Shown: positions 42,636 through 51,197, counted from the first letter of the stretch. The stretch is 64,000 nucleotides of DNA from Rhodosalinus sp046542825 (GCF_046542825.1 NZ_JBKHAQ010000002.1:21342-85341); one strand, 5' to 3'. A program made the numbers and translations. The notes: generated by a model not told the origin, from the letters alone.

Positions 42636-43466
42636 ATGCAGACCGTTTCCGAGAATCGCGCCTTTGGCGGCGTGCAGGGGGTCTATACCCACACCTCCGC
42701 CGCCTGTTCCTGCGACATGACCTTTGGCCTCTTCCTGCCGCCACAGGCCGCACGCGGGCCGGTGCCGGTACTGTGGTATCTCTCGGGGCTCACCTGCACG
42801 CACGAGAACGCGATGATCAAGGCGGGCGCGCAGGGCTGGGCGGCGCGGCACGGGATCGCCGTGGTCTTTCCCGACACCAGCCCACGGGGCGAGGGCGTGG
42901 CGGACGATGACCACTACGACCTTGGACAGGGTGCGGGCTTCTACGTGAACGCCACGCAGAGCCCCTGGGCGCCGCATTTCCGCATGTGGGACTACGTGGC
43001 AGAGGAGCTTCCCGCCCTGCTGTCCGAGCATTTCGCCATCGACCCCGCCCGGCAGGCGATCACCGGCCATTCGATGGGCGGGCACGGTGCGCTGACGCTG
43101 GCGATGGGGCTGCCGGGGCGCTACGCCTCGGTCTCGGCCTTCGCGCCGATCGCGCATCCCACATCGGCCGACTGGGGGCGCAAGCAGCTGGATGCCTACC
43201 TCGGCCCGGACGAGGCGGCCTGGGCGGCGCATGATTCGACCCTGCTGATGCGCGCGCAGGGCTTTGCTGGCCCCGTGCTGATCGACCAGGGACTGTCGGA
43301 CCAGTTCATCGACACGCTGAAACCCGAGGCGCTGGCCGAGGCGATGGCGGCGCGCCGTCAGGCGGGAACGCTGCGCCTGCAGACGGGCTACGATCACAGC
43401 TATTTCTTCGTGGCGAGCGTCATGGAGGATCACGTCGCCTTCCACGCCGAGGCGCTGGGCGCGTGA
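42636..43466 (+). CDS. fghA: S-formylglutathione hydrolase
   Basis: A 276-residue serine esterase that hydrolyses S-formylglutathione to formate and glutathione in formaldehyde detoxification. CDMTFGLFLPPQA, VLWYLSGLTCTHENAMIKAGAQ and FPDTSPRGEGVADDDHYDLGQGAGFYVNAT are family hallmarks. The catalytic Ser is near 146 in ITGHSMGGHGAL; the Asp and His lie in LIDQGLSDQFI and GYDHSYFF. The start at 42636 has AAAGGA upstream. Its partner glutathione-dependent formaldehyde dehydrogenase is not in the window. It overlaps yaiI by 4 bp (GTGA). The 255 bp upstream hold no gene. Confidence 0.95.
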   Translation: MQTVSENRAFGGVQGVYTHTSAACSCDMTFGLFLPPQAARGPVPVLWYLSGLTCTHENAMIKAGAQGWAARHGIAVVFPDTSPRGEGVADDDHYDLGQGAGFYVNATQSPWAPHFRMWDYVAEELPALLSEHFAIDPARQAITGHSMGGHGALTLAMGLPGRYASVSAFAPIAHPTSADWGRKQLDAYLGPDEAAWAAHDSTLLMRAQGFAGPVLIDQGLSDQFIDTLKPEALAEAMAARRQAGTLRLQTGYDHSYFFVASVMEDHVAFHAEALGA

Positions 43467-43912
43467 CGGTCTACGTCGATGCCGACGCCTGCCCGGTCAA
43501 GGCCGAGGCCGAGCGGGTGGCGACCCGGCATCGCGTGCCGCTCAAGCTGGTCAGCAACGGCGGGCTGCGCCCCTCGGCCAACCCGCTGGTGGAGGTGATC
43601 GTGGTGCCCGAAGGCCCCGACGAGGCAGACCGCTGGATCGCGGAGCGCGCGGGGCAGGGGGACGTGGTGGTGACCGCCGACATCCCGCTGGCCGCGCGCT
43701 GCGTGGAGGCGGGCGCGCAGGTGCTCAAGCCCGACGGCGCGGCGCTCAACGCGCGCAACGTGGGCCAGGCGCTGGCGATGCGCGACCTGATGACCGACCT
43801 GCGCGCCGCGGATCCTTTCCGCCAGGGCGGCGGGCGCAGCTTCGGCAAGGCGGATCGGTCGCGCTTTCTCGATGCGCTGGAGCGGGCGCTGCGCGCGGCT
43901 TCGCAGGCCTGA
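43463..43912 (+). CDS. YaiI/YqxD (DUF188) family protein
   Basis: A 149-residue PIN-like protein: VYVDADACPVKAEAERVATRH at the N-terminus, LVSNGGLRPSANP, DEADRWIAERAGQGDVVVTADIPLAARCVEAG with conserved Asp residues, GAALNARNVGQALAMRDLM and DRSRFLDALERAL. Asp/Glu placement suggests a metal-dependent nuclease fold, but no activity is established. The start is GTG at 43463, overlapping the fghA stop. Confidence 0.93.
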   Translation: MTVYVDADACPVKAEAERVATRHRVPLKLVSNGGLRPSANPLVEVIVVPEGPDEADRWIAERAGQGDVVVTADIPLAARCVEAGAQVLKPDGAALNARNVGQALAMRDLMTDLRAADPFRQGGGRSFGKADRSRFLDALERALRAASQA

Positions 43913-43965
43913 GCGGACGGCTTTACAACGCGGCGCGGCTCGCGTTTCCTGACGTGGGCGCGAGG

Positions 43966-44010
43966 CAAAATCCTTGGAAGGATTTTGCAAGGCGCTTGCA
44001 AGCGCCTTGC
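43966..44010. repeat. Two abutting perfect palindromes before the HAD gene
   Basis: 43966-43987: a 22-nt palindrome (caaaatcctt-gg-aaggattttg outline). 43987-44010: a 24-nt perfect palindrome reading gcaaggcgcttg then caagcgccttgc. They share one base and end 26 bp before the HAD start codon, leaving room only for the ribosome-binding site AAAGGAGAG. Confidence 0.8.
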
Positions 44011-44036
44011 CCCCGGCCGAAAGCGAAAGGAGAGCG

Positions 44037-44657
44037 ATGCAACCCCATGCGGTGATCTTCGACATCGGCAACGTGCTGATCGAATGGCAGCCCGAGCGGT
44101 TCTACGATGCGGAGATCGGCGAGGCGCGGCGGCGCGCGATGTTCGCCGCCGTCGACCTGCACGGCATGAATGACGAGGTGGACCGCGGCGCAGACTTCCG
44201 CGAAACGATCTATGCCACCGCCGAGCGCCACCCCGAGTTCCGCGACGAGATCCGCATGTGGCACGACCGCTGGATCGAGCTCGCGCAGCCCGTGATCCCG
44301 CAGTCGCTGCGCCTTATGCAGGCGCTGCAGGCACGCGGCGTCCCGGTCTTCGCGCTGACCAACTTCGGCATCGGCAGCTTCGAGGTGGCCCGCGGCCACT
44401 ATCCCTTCCTGGAGGCCTTCGACCGCGCCTTCGTGTCGGGGCACATGGGCGTGATCAAGCCCGAGCCCGAGATCTATGCGATGGTCGAGGCGGAAACGGG
44501 CCTTGCCCCCGAGCGACTGATCTTCACCGACGATCGCGCGGAAAACCTCGCCGCCGCCGCCGCGCGCGGCTGGCAGACGCACCATTTCACCGGTCCCGCC
44601 GGCTGGGCGCGGCGCTTGGTCGCGGCGGGCCTGCTCGACGACAGGGAGGCGGCTTGA
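44037..44657 (+). CDS. HAD family hydrolase
   Basis: A 206-residue haloacid-dehalogenase-fold phosphatase of the YihX type. Motif I VIFDIGNVLIEWQPERFY at 6-23 carries the nucleophile Asp; motif II is FALTNFGIGSFE; motif III Lys is in GVIKPEPEIYAMV; motif IV is LIFTDDRAENLAAA. These enzymes remove phosphate from sugar phosphates or other small metabolites. The start at 44037 follows AAAGGAGAG closely and lies after the two palindromes. Its stop overlaps the TTG start of the cyclodeaminase gene. Confidence 0.93.
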   Translation: MQPHAVIFDIGNVLIEWQPERFYDAEIGEARRRAMFAAVDLHGMNDEVDRGADFRETIYATAERHPEFRDEIRMWHDRWIELAQPVIPQSLRLMQALQARGVPVFALTNFGIGSFEVARGHYPFLEAFDRAFVSGHMGVIKPEPEIYAMVEAETGLAPERLIFTDDRAENLAAAAARGWQTHHFTGPAGWARRLVAAGLLDDREAA

Positions 44658-45571
44658 GCGTTCCCGTCATTCCCTTCGCCGAAGGCGAGGCGCGGCTGGA
44701 CTGGCTGGCGCTCTGCGACGCCTTCGAGGCCGGCCACCGGATGCCGCGCGCCGAGATCGGCGACACCTTCCTTTACCGCGGTGCCGACACGCTGCTGTCG
44801 CGCGCGGCCTGGATCGACGGGCTGGGCATCGCGGTGAAAACTGCCACCATCTTTCCCGGCAACGGCGCGCACGGGCTGGCCAGCGTCAACGGCGGCGTGA
44901 ACCTCTACGCCGACGACACGGGGCTGCTGGAGGCGATCGTGGACTTCCACCTCGTGACCAAGTGGAAGACCGCCGGTGACAGCCTGACCGCCGCGCGCCG
45001 GCTCGCCCGGCCCGACAGCCGCGAGATCCTGATCGTGGGCGCGGGCACCGTGGGCCGCTCGCTGCGCGAGGCCTACGGCACGGCCTTTCCCGATGCGCGC
45101 TTCACCCTCTGGAACCGGTCGCGCGTGCGGGCCGATGAGATGGCCGCCGACTTTCCCGGCACGGTCGTGGCCGACGACCTGGAGGCGGCGGTGCGCGCCG
45201 CCGACATCGTGACCTCGGCCACCATGACGAAGGCGCCGCTGATCCGCGGCGACTGGCTGCGCCCGGGCCAGCACCTCGACCTGATCGGCGCCTTCCGCCC
45301 CGACATGCGCGAAGCCGACGATGCGGCGCTTGCCCGCGCGCGCGTCTTCGTCGACAGCCGCGACACCACCCTGGGCCACATCGGCGAGTTGAAGATTCCC
45401 GTCGAGGCGGGCGCCTTCCGCGCCGAGGACATCGTCGCCGACTATTACGACCCGCCCGACCGGTTCCGCCGCGAGAGCGACGAGGAGATCACCCTCTTCA
45501 AGAACGGCGGCGGCGCGCATCTGGACCTGATGTGCGCGCGCTACATCCTCTCGAGGTGGCAGGCCGGCTGA
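44654..45571 (+). CDS. Ornithine cyclodeaminase/mu-crystallin family protein
   Basis: A 305-residue NAD(P)-dependent protein. AVKTATIFPGNGAHGLASVNGGVNLYADDTG resembles the substrate loop with Lys; TGDSLTAARRLARP-like KTAGDSLTAARRL contains a conserved Arg-binding region; the Rossmann motif is ILIVGAGTVGRSLREAYG near 117-133. DLIGAFRPDMREAD fits the conserved DxxGxxxPxxxE region. Family members cyclise ornithine or reduce ketimines. The start is taken as TTG at 44654, overlapping the previous stop, because AGGGAGG lies 6 bases before it and the frame matches the family N-terminus from there. Confidence 0.9.
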   Translation: MSVPVIPFAEGEARLDWLALCDAFEAGHRMPRAEIGDTFLYRGADTLLSRAAWIDGLGIAVKTATIFPGNGAHGLASVNGGVNLYADDTGLLEAIVDFHLVTKWKTAGDSLTAARRLARPDSREILIVGAGTVGRSLREAYGTAFPDARFTLWNRSRVRADEMAADFPGTVVADDLEAAVRAADIVTSATMTKAPLIRGDWLRPGQHLDLIGAFRPDMREADDAALARARVFVDSRDTTLGHIGELKIPVEAGAFRAEDIVADYYDPPDRFRRESDEEITLFKNGGGAHLDLMCARYILSRWQAG

Positions 45572-46491
45572 TGGGATGGTGGCTCGTCCTTCTGCTGGCG
45601 CTGGCCGCGCCCTTCGCGCGGGAGCGGCTGCGCCCGGGCCTCGACGACCGCGCCCGACGCGGCGCGCCGGGTCAGTTCGCCCCGCTGCCGGAGGGCACCA
45701 CGCATTACCGCTGGCTGGGCGCGGCGCGCGGGCCGGTCGCGGTCTGCATCCATGGCCTGTCCACCCCCTCCTTCGTCTGGGAGGGGCTGGCGCCGCGGCT
45801 GGGCGCGCTGGGCTTCCGCGTGCTGATCTACGATCTTTACGGGCGCGGGTATTCCAACCGGCCGGCAGGGCGCCAGAACGCGGATTTCTTCGTCGAACAG
45901 CTTGAGGCGCTGCTCGAGGATCAGCAGATCGAGGGGGACGTGTCGCTCTTCGGCTACTCCATGGGGGGCGCCATCGCCACGGCCTATGCCGCCCGCCACC
46001 CGGAGGTGCGCCACCTTATCCTGCTGGCGCCCGCGGGGATGCAGGTCAGCCTCGGCAGGCCCGCGCGCGCGGTGCGCGACCTTCCCGTCCTGGGCGACTG
46101 GGCCTTCCACCTCGCCTGGCCCCGGATCCTGCGGCAGGGCATCGAGGCCGAGCGCGAGCTGCCCTCCAGCGTGCCGGACATCCACGACCGCCAGCTTGCC
46201 GAACTGGGGCGCCGCGGATACCTGCCTGCCGTGATCTCCAGCCTGCGCGGCATCCTCTCCCGCCCGCTGGAGGACGAGCATCGCCGCGTGGCGGCGACCG
46301 GCCTTCCCGTGCTTGCGCTCTGGGGCGAACGGGACGAGATCATGCCGCAGTCCAGCCTCGGCCGGCTCGCGGAATGGAACCGCGATGCCGTGCAGGAGGT
46401 AATCTCGGGCGCGGGGCACGGCCTGCCCTATACCCACACGGAGGCTGTCGCCGAAGAGATCGCCCGTTTCGTGGCCGAGCGCCCGCACTGA
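45571..46491 (+). CDS. Alpha/beta hydrolase
   Basis: A 306-residue protein with an N-terminal hydrophobic stretch (WWLVLLLALAAPFA) that may anchor it in the membrane or export it. The hydrolase fold has VAVCIHGLSTPSFVWEGLAP (oxyanion HG), FRVLIYDLYGRGYSNRPAG, the nucleophile elbow VSLFGYSMGGAIATAYA near 136-152, LALWGERDEIMPQ (acid) and GAGHGLPYTHTE (His). Its ATG overlaps the cyclodeaminase stop by 1 bp (TGATG). HAD, cyclodeaminase and hydrolase thus form a coupled three-gene unit. The ester or amide substrate is unknown. Confidence 0.9.
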   Translation: MGWWLVLLLALAAPFARERLRPGLDDRARRGAPGQFAPLPEGTTHYRWLGAARGPVAVCIHGLSTPSFVWEGLAPRLGALGFRVLIYDLYGRGYSNRPAGRQNADFFVEQLEALLEDQQIEGDVSLFGYSMGGAIATAYAARHPEVRHLILLAPAGMQVSLGRPARAVRDLPVLGDWAFHLAWPRILRQGIEAERELPSSVPDIHDRQLAELGRRGYLPAVISSLRGILSRPLEDEHRRVAATGLPVLALWGERDEIMPQSSLGRLAEWNRDAVQEVISGAGHGLPYTHTEAVAEEIARFVAERPH

Positions 46492-46550
46492 GCCGGCGCG
46501 GATCGCCCCTTCGCCCTCGGCGTGGCGCGCAAATCGCGCCTTTGCCCGGG

Positions 46551-46620
46551 GTCCTTCTTCCTGGAGTGAAATACTCCGGGGGAGGCGGCCGCAGGCCAAC
46601 GGGGGCAGCGCCCCCTTGCG
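46551..46620 (-). repeat. Double-hairpin GGTATTT-like element, inverted (family A, copy 3)
   Basis: Read on the minus strand: gggggc-gct-gccccc, then ggcc-tgc-ggcc, then cccccggagTATTTcactccaggaagaagga. It lies 16 bp after the stop of the nitronate monooxygenase gene and in its orientation. Confidence 0.75.
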
Positions 46621-46636
46621 ACGCCGCAGCAGGCGC

Positions 46637-47623
46637 TCAGACCGGCCAGCGCGCCAGCGTTGCCGCCAGCGCCGCGCGCGCCTGCGCGTAGTCCCGCGCC
46701 AGTTCGTCGACCAGGGCCGCGGCGGGCCGCACCGCGCGCACCGCGCCGATGCCCTGGCCCGCGCCCCAGACCTCTTTCCAGGCCTTGGGCTTGGCGCTGC
46801 CGGCACCGAAATCCATCTGCGTGGCGTCCGCGGGCAGCGCATCGGGGTCCATCCCGGCGCGCGCGATCGAGGGGCGCAGGTAGTTGCCCGACACGCCCGT
46901 GAAGAGCGCCGAGGTCACGATGTCCTCTGCCCCGCTTTCCACGATCATCCGCTTGTAGGGCTCGGGCGCCGCGGCTTCCTCGGTCGCGATGAAGGGGGAG
47001 CCGATGTAGCCAAGGTCCGCGCCCGCCGCCTGCGCCGCCAGCAGCGCGCGGCCCGTCGAGATCGCGCCCGACAGAAGCAGCGGGCCGTCGAACCACGCCC
47101 GGATTTCCGACACCAGCGCAAAGGGCGACTGCGCGCCCGCGTGCCCGCCCGCGCCGGCGGCGACCGCGATCAGCCCGTCGGCGCCCTTGGCGATGGCCTT
47201 GCGCGCGAAGGTGTCGGTGGTCACGTCGTGCAGCACCAGGGCACCGCTCGCGCGCGCCGCCTCGAAGACCTCTGGCCGCGCGCCCAGCGAGGTGATCCAG
47301 ATCGGCACGCGCCAGCGGCAGAGGATCTCCACGTCGCGCTCCAGCCGCGCGTTCGAGCGGTGCACGATCAGGTTGACCGCATAGGGCGCAGCGGGCCGGT
47401 CCGGGTGGTCGCGGTCGTGCGCGGCCAGCGCCTGCGTGATCCGCTCCAGCCAATGCTCCAGCTCCACCGGCGCGCCCTCTGCCTCGCGCGCATTGAGCGC
47501 CGGAAAGCTGCCGACGATGCCAGCGGTGCATTGCGTGATCACAAGCTCCGGCGAGGAGACAAGGAACATCGGCGCGCCCACCACCGGCAGGCGCAGCCGG
47601 TCGAAGATCCCCGGCAGCGTCAT
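46637..47623 (-). CDS. Nitronate monooxygenase family protein
   Basis: A 328-residue FMN-dependent TIM-barrel enzyme. LPVVGAPMFLVSSPELVITQCTAGIVGSFPALNAR at the N-terminus, GADGLIAVAAGAGGHAGAQSPFALVSEI (conserved GGHxG) near 150-177, and LLLSGAISTGRALLAAQAAGADLGYIGSPFIATEEA near 185-220 are diagnostic. Members oxidise nitronates such as propionate-3-nitronate, or act as enoyl-ACP reductase-like proteins. It overlaps the enoyl-CoA hydratase gene by 4 bp, so the pair may act on acyl-CoA metabolism. Confidence 0.9.
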   Translation of the reverse strand: MTLPGIFDRLRLPVVGAPMFLVSSPELVITQCTAGIVGSFPALNAREAEGAPVELEHWLERITQALAAHDRDHPDRPAAPYAVNLIVHRSNARLERDVEILCRWRVPIWITSLGARPEVFEAARASGALVLHDVTTDTFARKAIAKGADGLIAVAAGAGGHAGAQSPFALVSEIRAWFDGPLLLSGAISTGRALLAAQAAGADLGYIGSPFIATEEAAAPEPYKRMIVESGAEDIVTSALFTGVSGNYLRPSIARAGMDPDALPADATQMDFGAGSAKPKAWKEVWGAGQGIGAVRAVRPAAALVDELARDYAQARAALAATLARWPV

Positions 47624-48414
47624 CCGCCGAACTCCGGCCTGCGCTTTTCGAGGAAGGCGGCCAGCCCCTCGCGCGCCTCCGGTCCGAAGCGGGCGGTGTT
47701 GATGCCCTCGGCCTCCAGATCGAGTTGCGCGGCAAGGTCGTTGCGCCCCGCCGCCGCGATCTCGGCCTTGATCCGCGCCATCGCGCCACGTGGCCCCTCG
47801 GCCAGCCGCGCGGCCAGCGTCACGGCCTCGTCGAGCGCATCGCCCGGCGCGGCCAGCAGGTTCACGACCCCCGCCTCTGCCAGGCGCTCGGCCAGGATCG
47901 GGCGGCCCAGCAGGCAAAGCTCGGTGACAAGCTGTCGGGGCAGCGCGGCAGACAGGAAATGCGTGACGCCGCCGTCCGGCGTGAGCCCGATCTTGACGTA
48001 AGCCACGGTGAACTTCGCCCCCGCCGCCGCCACCACCATGTCGCAGGCCAGCATCAGCGACAGGCCCGCGCCGGCAGCCCCGCCCTCGACGGCCGCCACC
48101 ACCGGCACGGGGCAGGCGCGGACCGCCTTGATCATCGCGCCCAGCGCATCGGTATTGGCCGTGGCCTCGGACAAGGTGCCCTCCGCGCTCGCCTTCAGCC
48201 GCGCGACGTTGCCCCCGGAGGAGAAGAAGCCGCCTTCGCCCGCGATCAGCACGGCGCGCACCGCCGGGTCGTTGCCCGCGTCGATCACGGCCGCCTGGAT
48301 CGCCCGGTAGGCCGGTGCGCTGATCGAGTTGCGGGTGGCTGGACCGTCAAGCGTGATGCGGCGGACGGGGGCTGCGCCGTCGTCGTGGATGCGGGTCTCT
48401 GGCGCGTCGGACAT
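47620..48414 (-). CDS. Enoyl-CoA hydratase/isomerase family protein
   Basis: A 264-residue crotonase-fold protein. RAVLIAGEGGFFSSGGNVARLKA carries the first oxyanion-hole strand; PVVAAVEGGAAGAGLSLMLACDMVVAAAGAKFTVAYVKIGLTPDGG is the core CoA-binding region, in pieces. In place of the catalytic Glu in the classical ExxLG motif, the sequence reads VKIGLTPDGGVTHFL, in which Asp serves in isomerases (PaaG-like). It is therefore more likely an isomerase or 1,2-epoxy-type enzyme than a plain hydratase. Coupled to the nitronate monooxygenase gene. Confidence 0.9.
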   Translation of the reverse strand: MSDAPETRIHDDGAAPVRRITLDGPATRNSISAPAYRAIQAAVIDAGNDPAVRAVLIAGEGGFFSSGGNVARLKASAEGTLSEATANTDALGAMIKAVRACPVPVVAAVEGGAAGAGLSLMLACDMVVAAAGAKFTVAYVKIGLTPDGGVTHFLSAALPRQLVTELCLLGRPILAERLAEAGVVNLLAAPGDALDEAVTLAARLAEGPRGAMARIKAEIAAAGRNDLAAQLDLEAEGINTARFGPEAREGLAAFLEKRRPEFGG

Positions 48415-48519
48415 GGGCCGGCTCCTTGTCAGGCTTGGCTGCGGCCATAGCCCCGCGGCGGCCCGGCCTCAAGGGCGGCAGGCTTCCCGTCGCCGCGCGG
48501 GCACGCTAGTCAGGCGCGC

Positions 48520-49587
48520 ATGGCGACCGTGATGCAGGATCTCTATGCCGACCGGGTGGCGCGCGGGGCGATCGACCCCGACCCCGCGCAGGAGGCTGTG
48601 CTGCCCGAGTTCGAGCGCATCGTCGAAGGGCTGGCGCAACCCGCCAAGCGCGGGCTCTTCCGGCGCGCGCCCGAGCCGCCCAGGGGCCTTTACCTCTGGG
48701 GCGGCGTGGGGCGCGGCAAGTCGATGCTGATGGACCTTTTCGCCGGCGCGCTGACGGTGCCTGCGCGCCGCGTCCACTTCCACGCCTTCATGCAGGAGGT
48801 GCACACCGGCATGACGGCGGCCCGCGCGCGCGGCGTGGACGACCCGGTGAAGCCCGTGGCCAGAGGCATCGCGGACGCGATCCGCTGCCTCGCCTTCGAC
48901 GAGATGCAGATCACCGACATCACCGACGCGATGATCGTGGGACGCCTCTTCGAGCAGCTCTTCGGCGCGGGCGTGGTGGTGGTGGCCACCTCGAACCGCC
49001 CGCCCGACGATCTCTACAAGGACGGGCTCAACCGCGCGCTCTTCCTGCCCTTCATCGACCTGCTGAAAGAGCGCATGGTGGTGCGGGAACTGGCGGGAGA
49101 GACCGACCATCGGCAGGACCGGCTGGCCGGCAGCCCGGTCTATTTCACCCCCGCCGATGCCAGGGCGCGCGCACGGATCGACGCGATCTGGCAGGGGCTG
49201 ACCGGCGGTGAGACCGCGCCGCTCGCCCTGCGGGTCAAGGGCCGCGACGTGGTGCTGCCCGAGTTTCACAACGGCGCCGCGCGGGCGCGGTTCTTCGAGC
49301 TGTGCGGTCAGCCGCTTGGGCCTGCCGACTACCTCGCCATCGCCGAGGCGGTGCGCCTGCTGGTCATCGACGACATCCCGTGCCTGTCGCGGTCGAACTT
49401 CAACGAGGCGAAACGCTTCGTCACGCTGGTGGATGCGCTCTACGAGGCGAAGGTGCGGCTGATCTGCTCGGCCGCCGCCGAACCCGAAAGTCTTTACGTC
49501 GAGGGCGAGGGCAGCTTCGAGTTCGCCCGCACCGCCAGCCGGTTGCGCGAGATGATGAGCCACGGCTGGGGGCAGGGCGCGGGCTGA
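48520..49587 (+). CDS. zapE: Cell division protein ZapE (AFG1-family ATPase)
   Basis: A 355-residue P-loop ATPase. Walker A is GLYLWGGVGRGKSMLMDLF with Lys near 67; VHFHAFMQEVH follows; Walker B is RCLAFDEMQITDITDAM; the sensor region is VVVATSNRPPDDLYKDGLNR. C-terminal DDIPCLSRSNFNEAKRFVTLVDALYE and the ending FEFARTASRLREMMSH match ZapE/AFG1. In E. coli ZapE associates with the Z ring under stress; in mitochondria AFG1 helps quality control. Monocistronic, facing folC. Confidence 0.95.
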   Translation: MATVMQDLYADRVARGAIDPDPAQEAVLPEFERIVEGLAQPAKRGLFRRAPEPPRGLYLWGGVGRGKSMLMDLFAGALTVPARRVHFHAFMQEVHTGMTAARARGVDDPVKPVARGIADAIRCLAFDEMQITDITDAMIVGRLFEQLFGAGVVVVATSNRPPDDLYKDGLNRALFLPFIDLLKERMVVRELAGETDHRQDRLAGSPVYFTPADARARARIDAIWQGLTGGETAPLALRVKGRDVVLPEFHNGAARARFFELCGQPLGPADYLAIAEAVRLLVIDDIPCLSRSNFNEAKRFVTLVDALYEAKVRLICSAAAEPESLYVEGEGSFEFARTASRLREMMSHGWGQGAG

Positions 49588-49887
49588 GGCGCCCGACCGC
49601 GCGGGTGGCCGCCTCTGCCCCGCTGCCCTCGCGCCTGCCGGCAGAGCAGGTCCCCGCAGGGAACATCCCGGCCGGCAAGGCGTCCCGCGCGTCGCCCGTC
49701 GCGCGTCCCGCCCCGATGCCCTCGTGCTGTCTGCTCGCAATGCTTCGGTCTGTCTCGGGCCCGCCCGCCACCGGCGCCCTCCCGCGCGGTCGCGTCGCGA
49801 ACGGGCGCCGCGCCGGAGCGGGTCGCCCGGGCTCATCTCTTTCAATGGTCCTCAAATACCCATGCGACGGCACGGCCGGGCGCGCCG
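49588..49887. other. 300-bp gap between convergent zapE and folC
   Basis: No credible gene. At 49838-49860 (read on the minus strand) it holds GGTATTTgaggaccattgaaaga, a lone copy of the tail of repeat family A; the same tail ends the copy at 61572-61620. A GC-rich tract fills the rest. Confidence 0.6.
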
Positions 49888-51171
49888 TCACCCGTTTTCG
49901 CGCAGCACCTGCCCGGCAAGGTAGAGCGACCCGCAGATCAACACCCGCGCGGTGGCGTCCTCGTCCGTGATCGCGGCGAGCGCCGCCGCCGGGCTCTCTG
50001 CCGTGCGCGCGGCATGGCCCGCGCGCGCGGCCACCTCCGCCAGCGTGTCGGGATCGAGCGCGGCTGCCTCGCCCGGGATCGGCACGGCGGTCAGGCTGTC
50101 GGCCGCGCCCGCCAGCGGCGCGAGAAAGCCTGTCGCGTCCTTGGTCGAGAGCATCCCGCAGATCAGATGCGTGGGCCGCTCCGGCAACCGTGCCAGATGC
50201 GCGGCCAGCGCGGCGCCGGCCGCCGGGTTGTGCCCGCCGTCGAGCCAGAGCTCGACCTCCGGCGCGGCCTCCGCCAGCGGTCCGCGCCGCAGGCGCTGCA
50301 TCCGCGCGGGCCATTCGGCGCAAGTGACGGCGGCCTCGCAGGCCGCCTCGCCGAAGCCCAGATGCCGCAGCGCGGCCAGCGCCGCGCCCGCGTTCGCGAT
50401 CTGATGCGCGCCGGGCAGCACGGGCAGCGGCAGATCGAGCAGACCGGCCTCGTCCTCGAAGACCATGCGCCCGCGTTCTTCGCGGACGTGCCAGTGCTGG
50501 CCGTGCACCAGCAGCGGCGCGCCCAGCCGCGCGGCCTGCGCCTCGATCACCTCGAGCGCGGCGTCGTCCTGCGGACCGACCACGCAGGGCACGCCCCGTT
50601 TCAGGATCCCTGCCTTCTCGAAGGCGATCTTCTCCAGCGTGTCGCCGAGGTATTGCTCGTGGTCCATCGACACCGGCGTGACGATCGTGAGCGCGGGCGC
50701 GTCCAGCACGTTCGTCGCATCGAGTCGCCCGCCGAGGCCGGTCTCCAGCAGGGTCCAGTCCGCCGGCGTCCGCGAAAAGGCCAGCAGCGCCGCGCAGGTC
50801 GTGATCTCGAAATAGGTGATCGGCGCCCCGCCGTTCGCCGCCTCGCATTCGTCGAGCACGGCGGTCAGCGCAGGTTCCGAGATCAGTTCGCCCGCCACGC
50901 GCACCCGCTCGTGGAAGCGGGCAAGGTGTGGCGAGGTGTAGGCATGCGCGGCCTGCCCCGCGCCCTCGATCCCCGCGCGCAGGAAGGCCAGCGTCGAGCC
51001 CTTGCCGTTGGTGCCGGCAAGGTGGATCGCAGGGGGCAGCGCGCGCTCGGGGTGGTCCAAGGCGGCCAGCAGGCGCCAGACGCGGTCCAGCGTCAGGTCG
51101 ATGATCTTGGGGTGCAGCGCCATCATCCGCGCCAGCATGAGGTCAGAGGGCGTGGCGCCTTGCACGGTCAT
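49888..51171 (-). CDS. folC: Bifunctional folylpolyglutamate/dihydrofolate synthase
   Basis: A 427-residue Mur-ligase-fold enzyme that adds Glu to dihydropteroate and to tetrahydrofolates. PPAIHLAGTNGKGSTLAFL near 50-68 is the P-loop; HAYTSPHLARFHERVRVAGELI, YFEITTCAALLAF, ETGLGGRLDATNVL, VSMDHEQYLGDTLEKIAFEKAGI, PGAHQIANAGAALAAL and LDGGHNPAAGAAL are the standard blocks. The start at 51171 is supported by the neighbour accD order (accD-folC is common). A small gene lies between accD and folC here. Confidence 0.95.
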   Translation of the reverse strand: MTVQGATPSDLMLARMMALHPKIIDLTLDRVWRLLAALDHPERALPPAIHLAGTNGKGSTLAFLRAGIEGAGQAAHAYTSPHLARFHERVRVAGELISEPALTAVLDECEAANGGAPITYFEITTCAALLAFSRTPADWTLLETGLGGRLDATNVLDAPALTIVTPVSMDHEQYLGDTLEKIAFEKAGILKRGVPCVVGPQDDAALEVIEAQAARLGAPLLVHGQHWHVREERGRMVFEDEAGLLDLPLPVLPGAHQIANAGAALAALRHLGFGEAACEAAVTCAEWPARMQRLRRGPLAEAAPEVELWLDGGHNPAAGAALAAHLARLPERPTHLICGMLSTKDATGFLAPLAGAADSLTAVPIPGEAAALDPDTLAEVAARAGHAARTAESPAAALAAITDEDATARVLICGSLYLAGQVLRENG

Positions 51172-51197
51172 GGGGCCTTGGCTTTCCGAAGGGCGCG

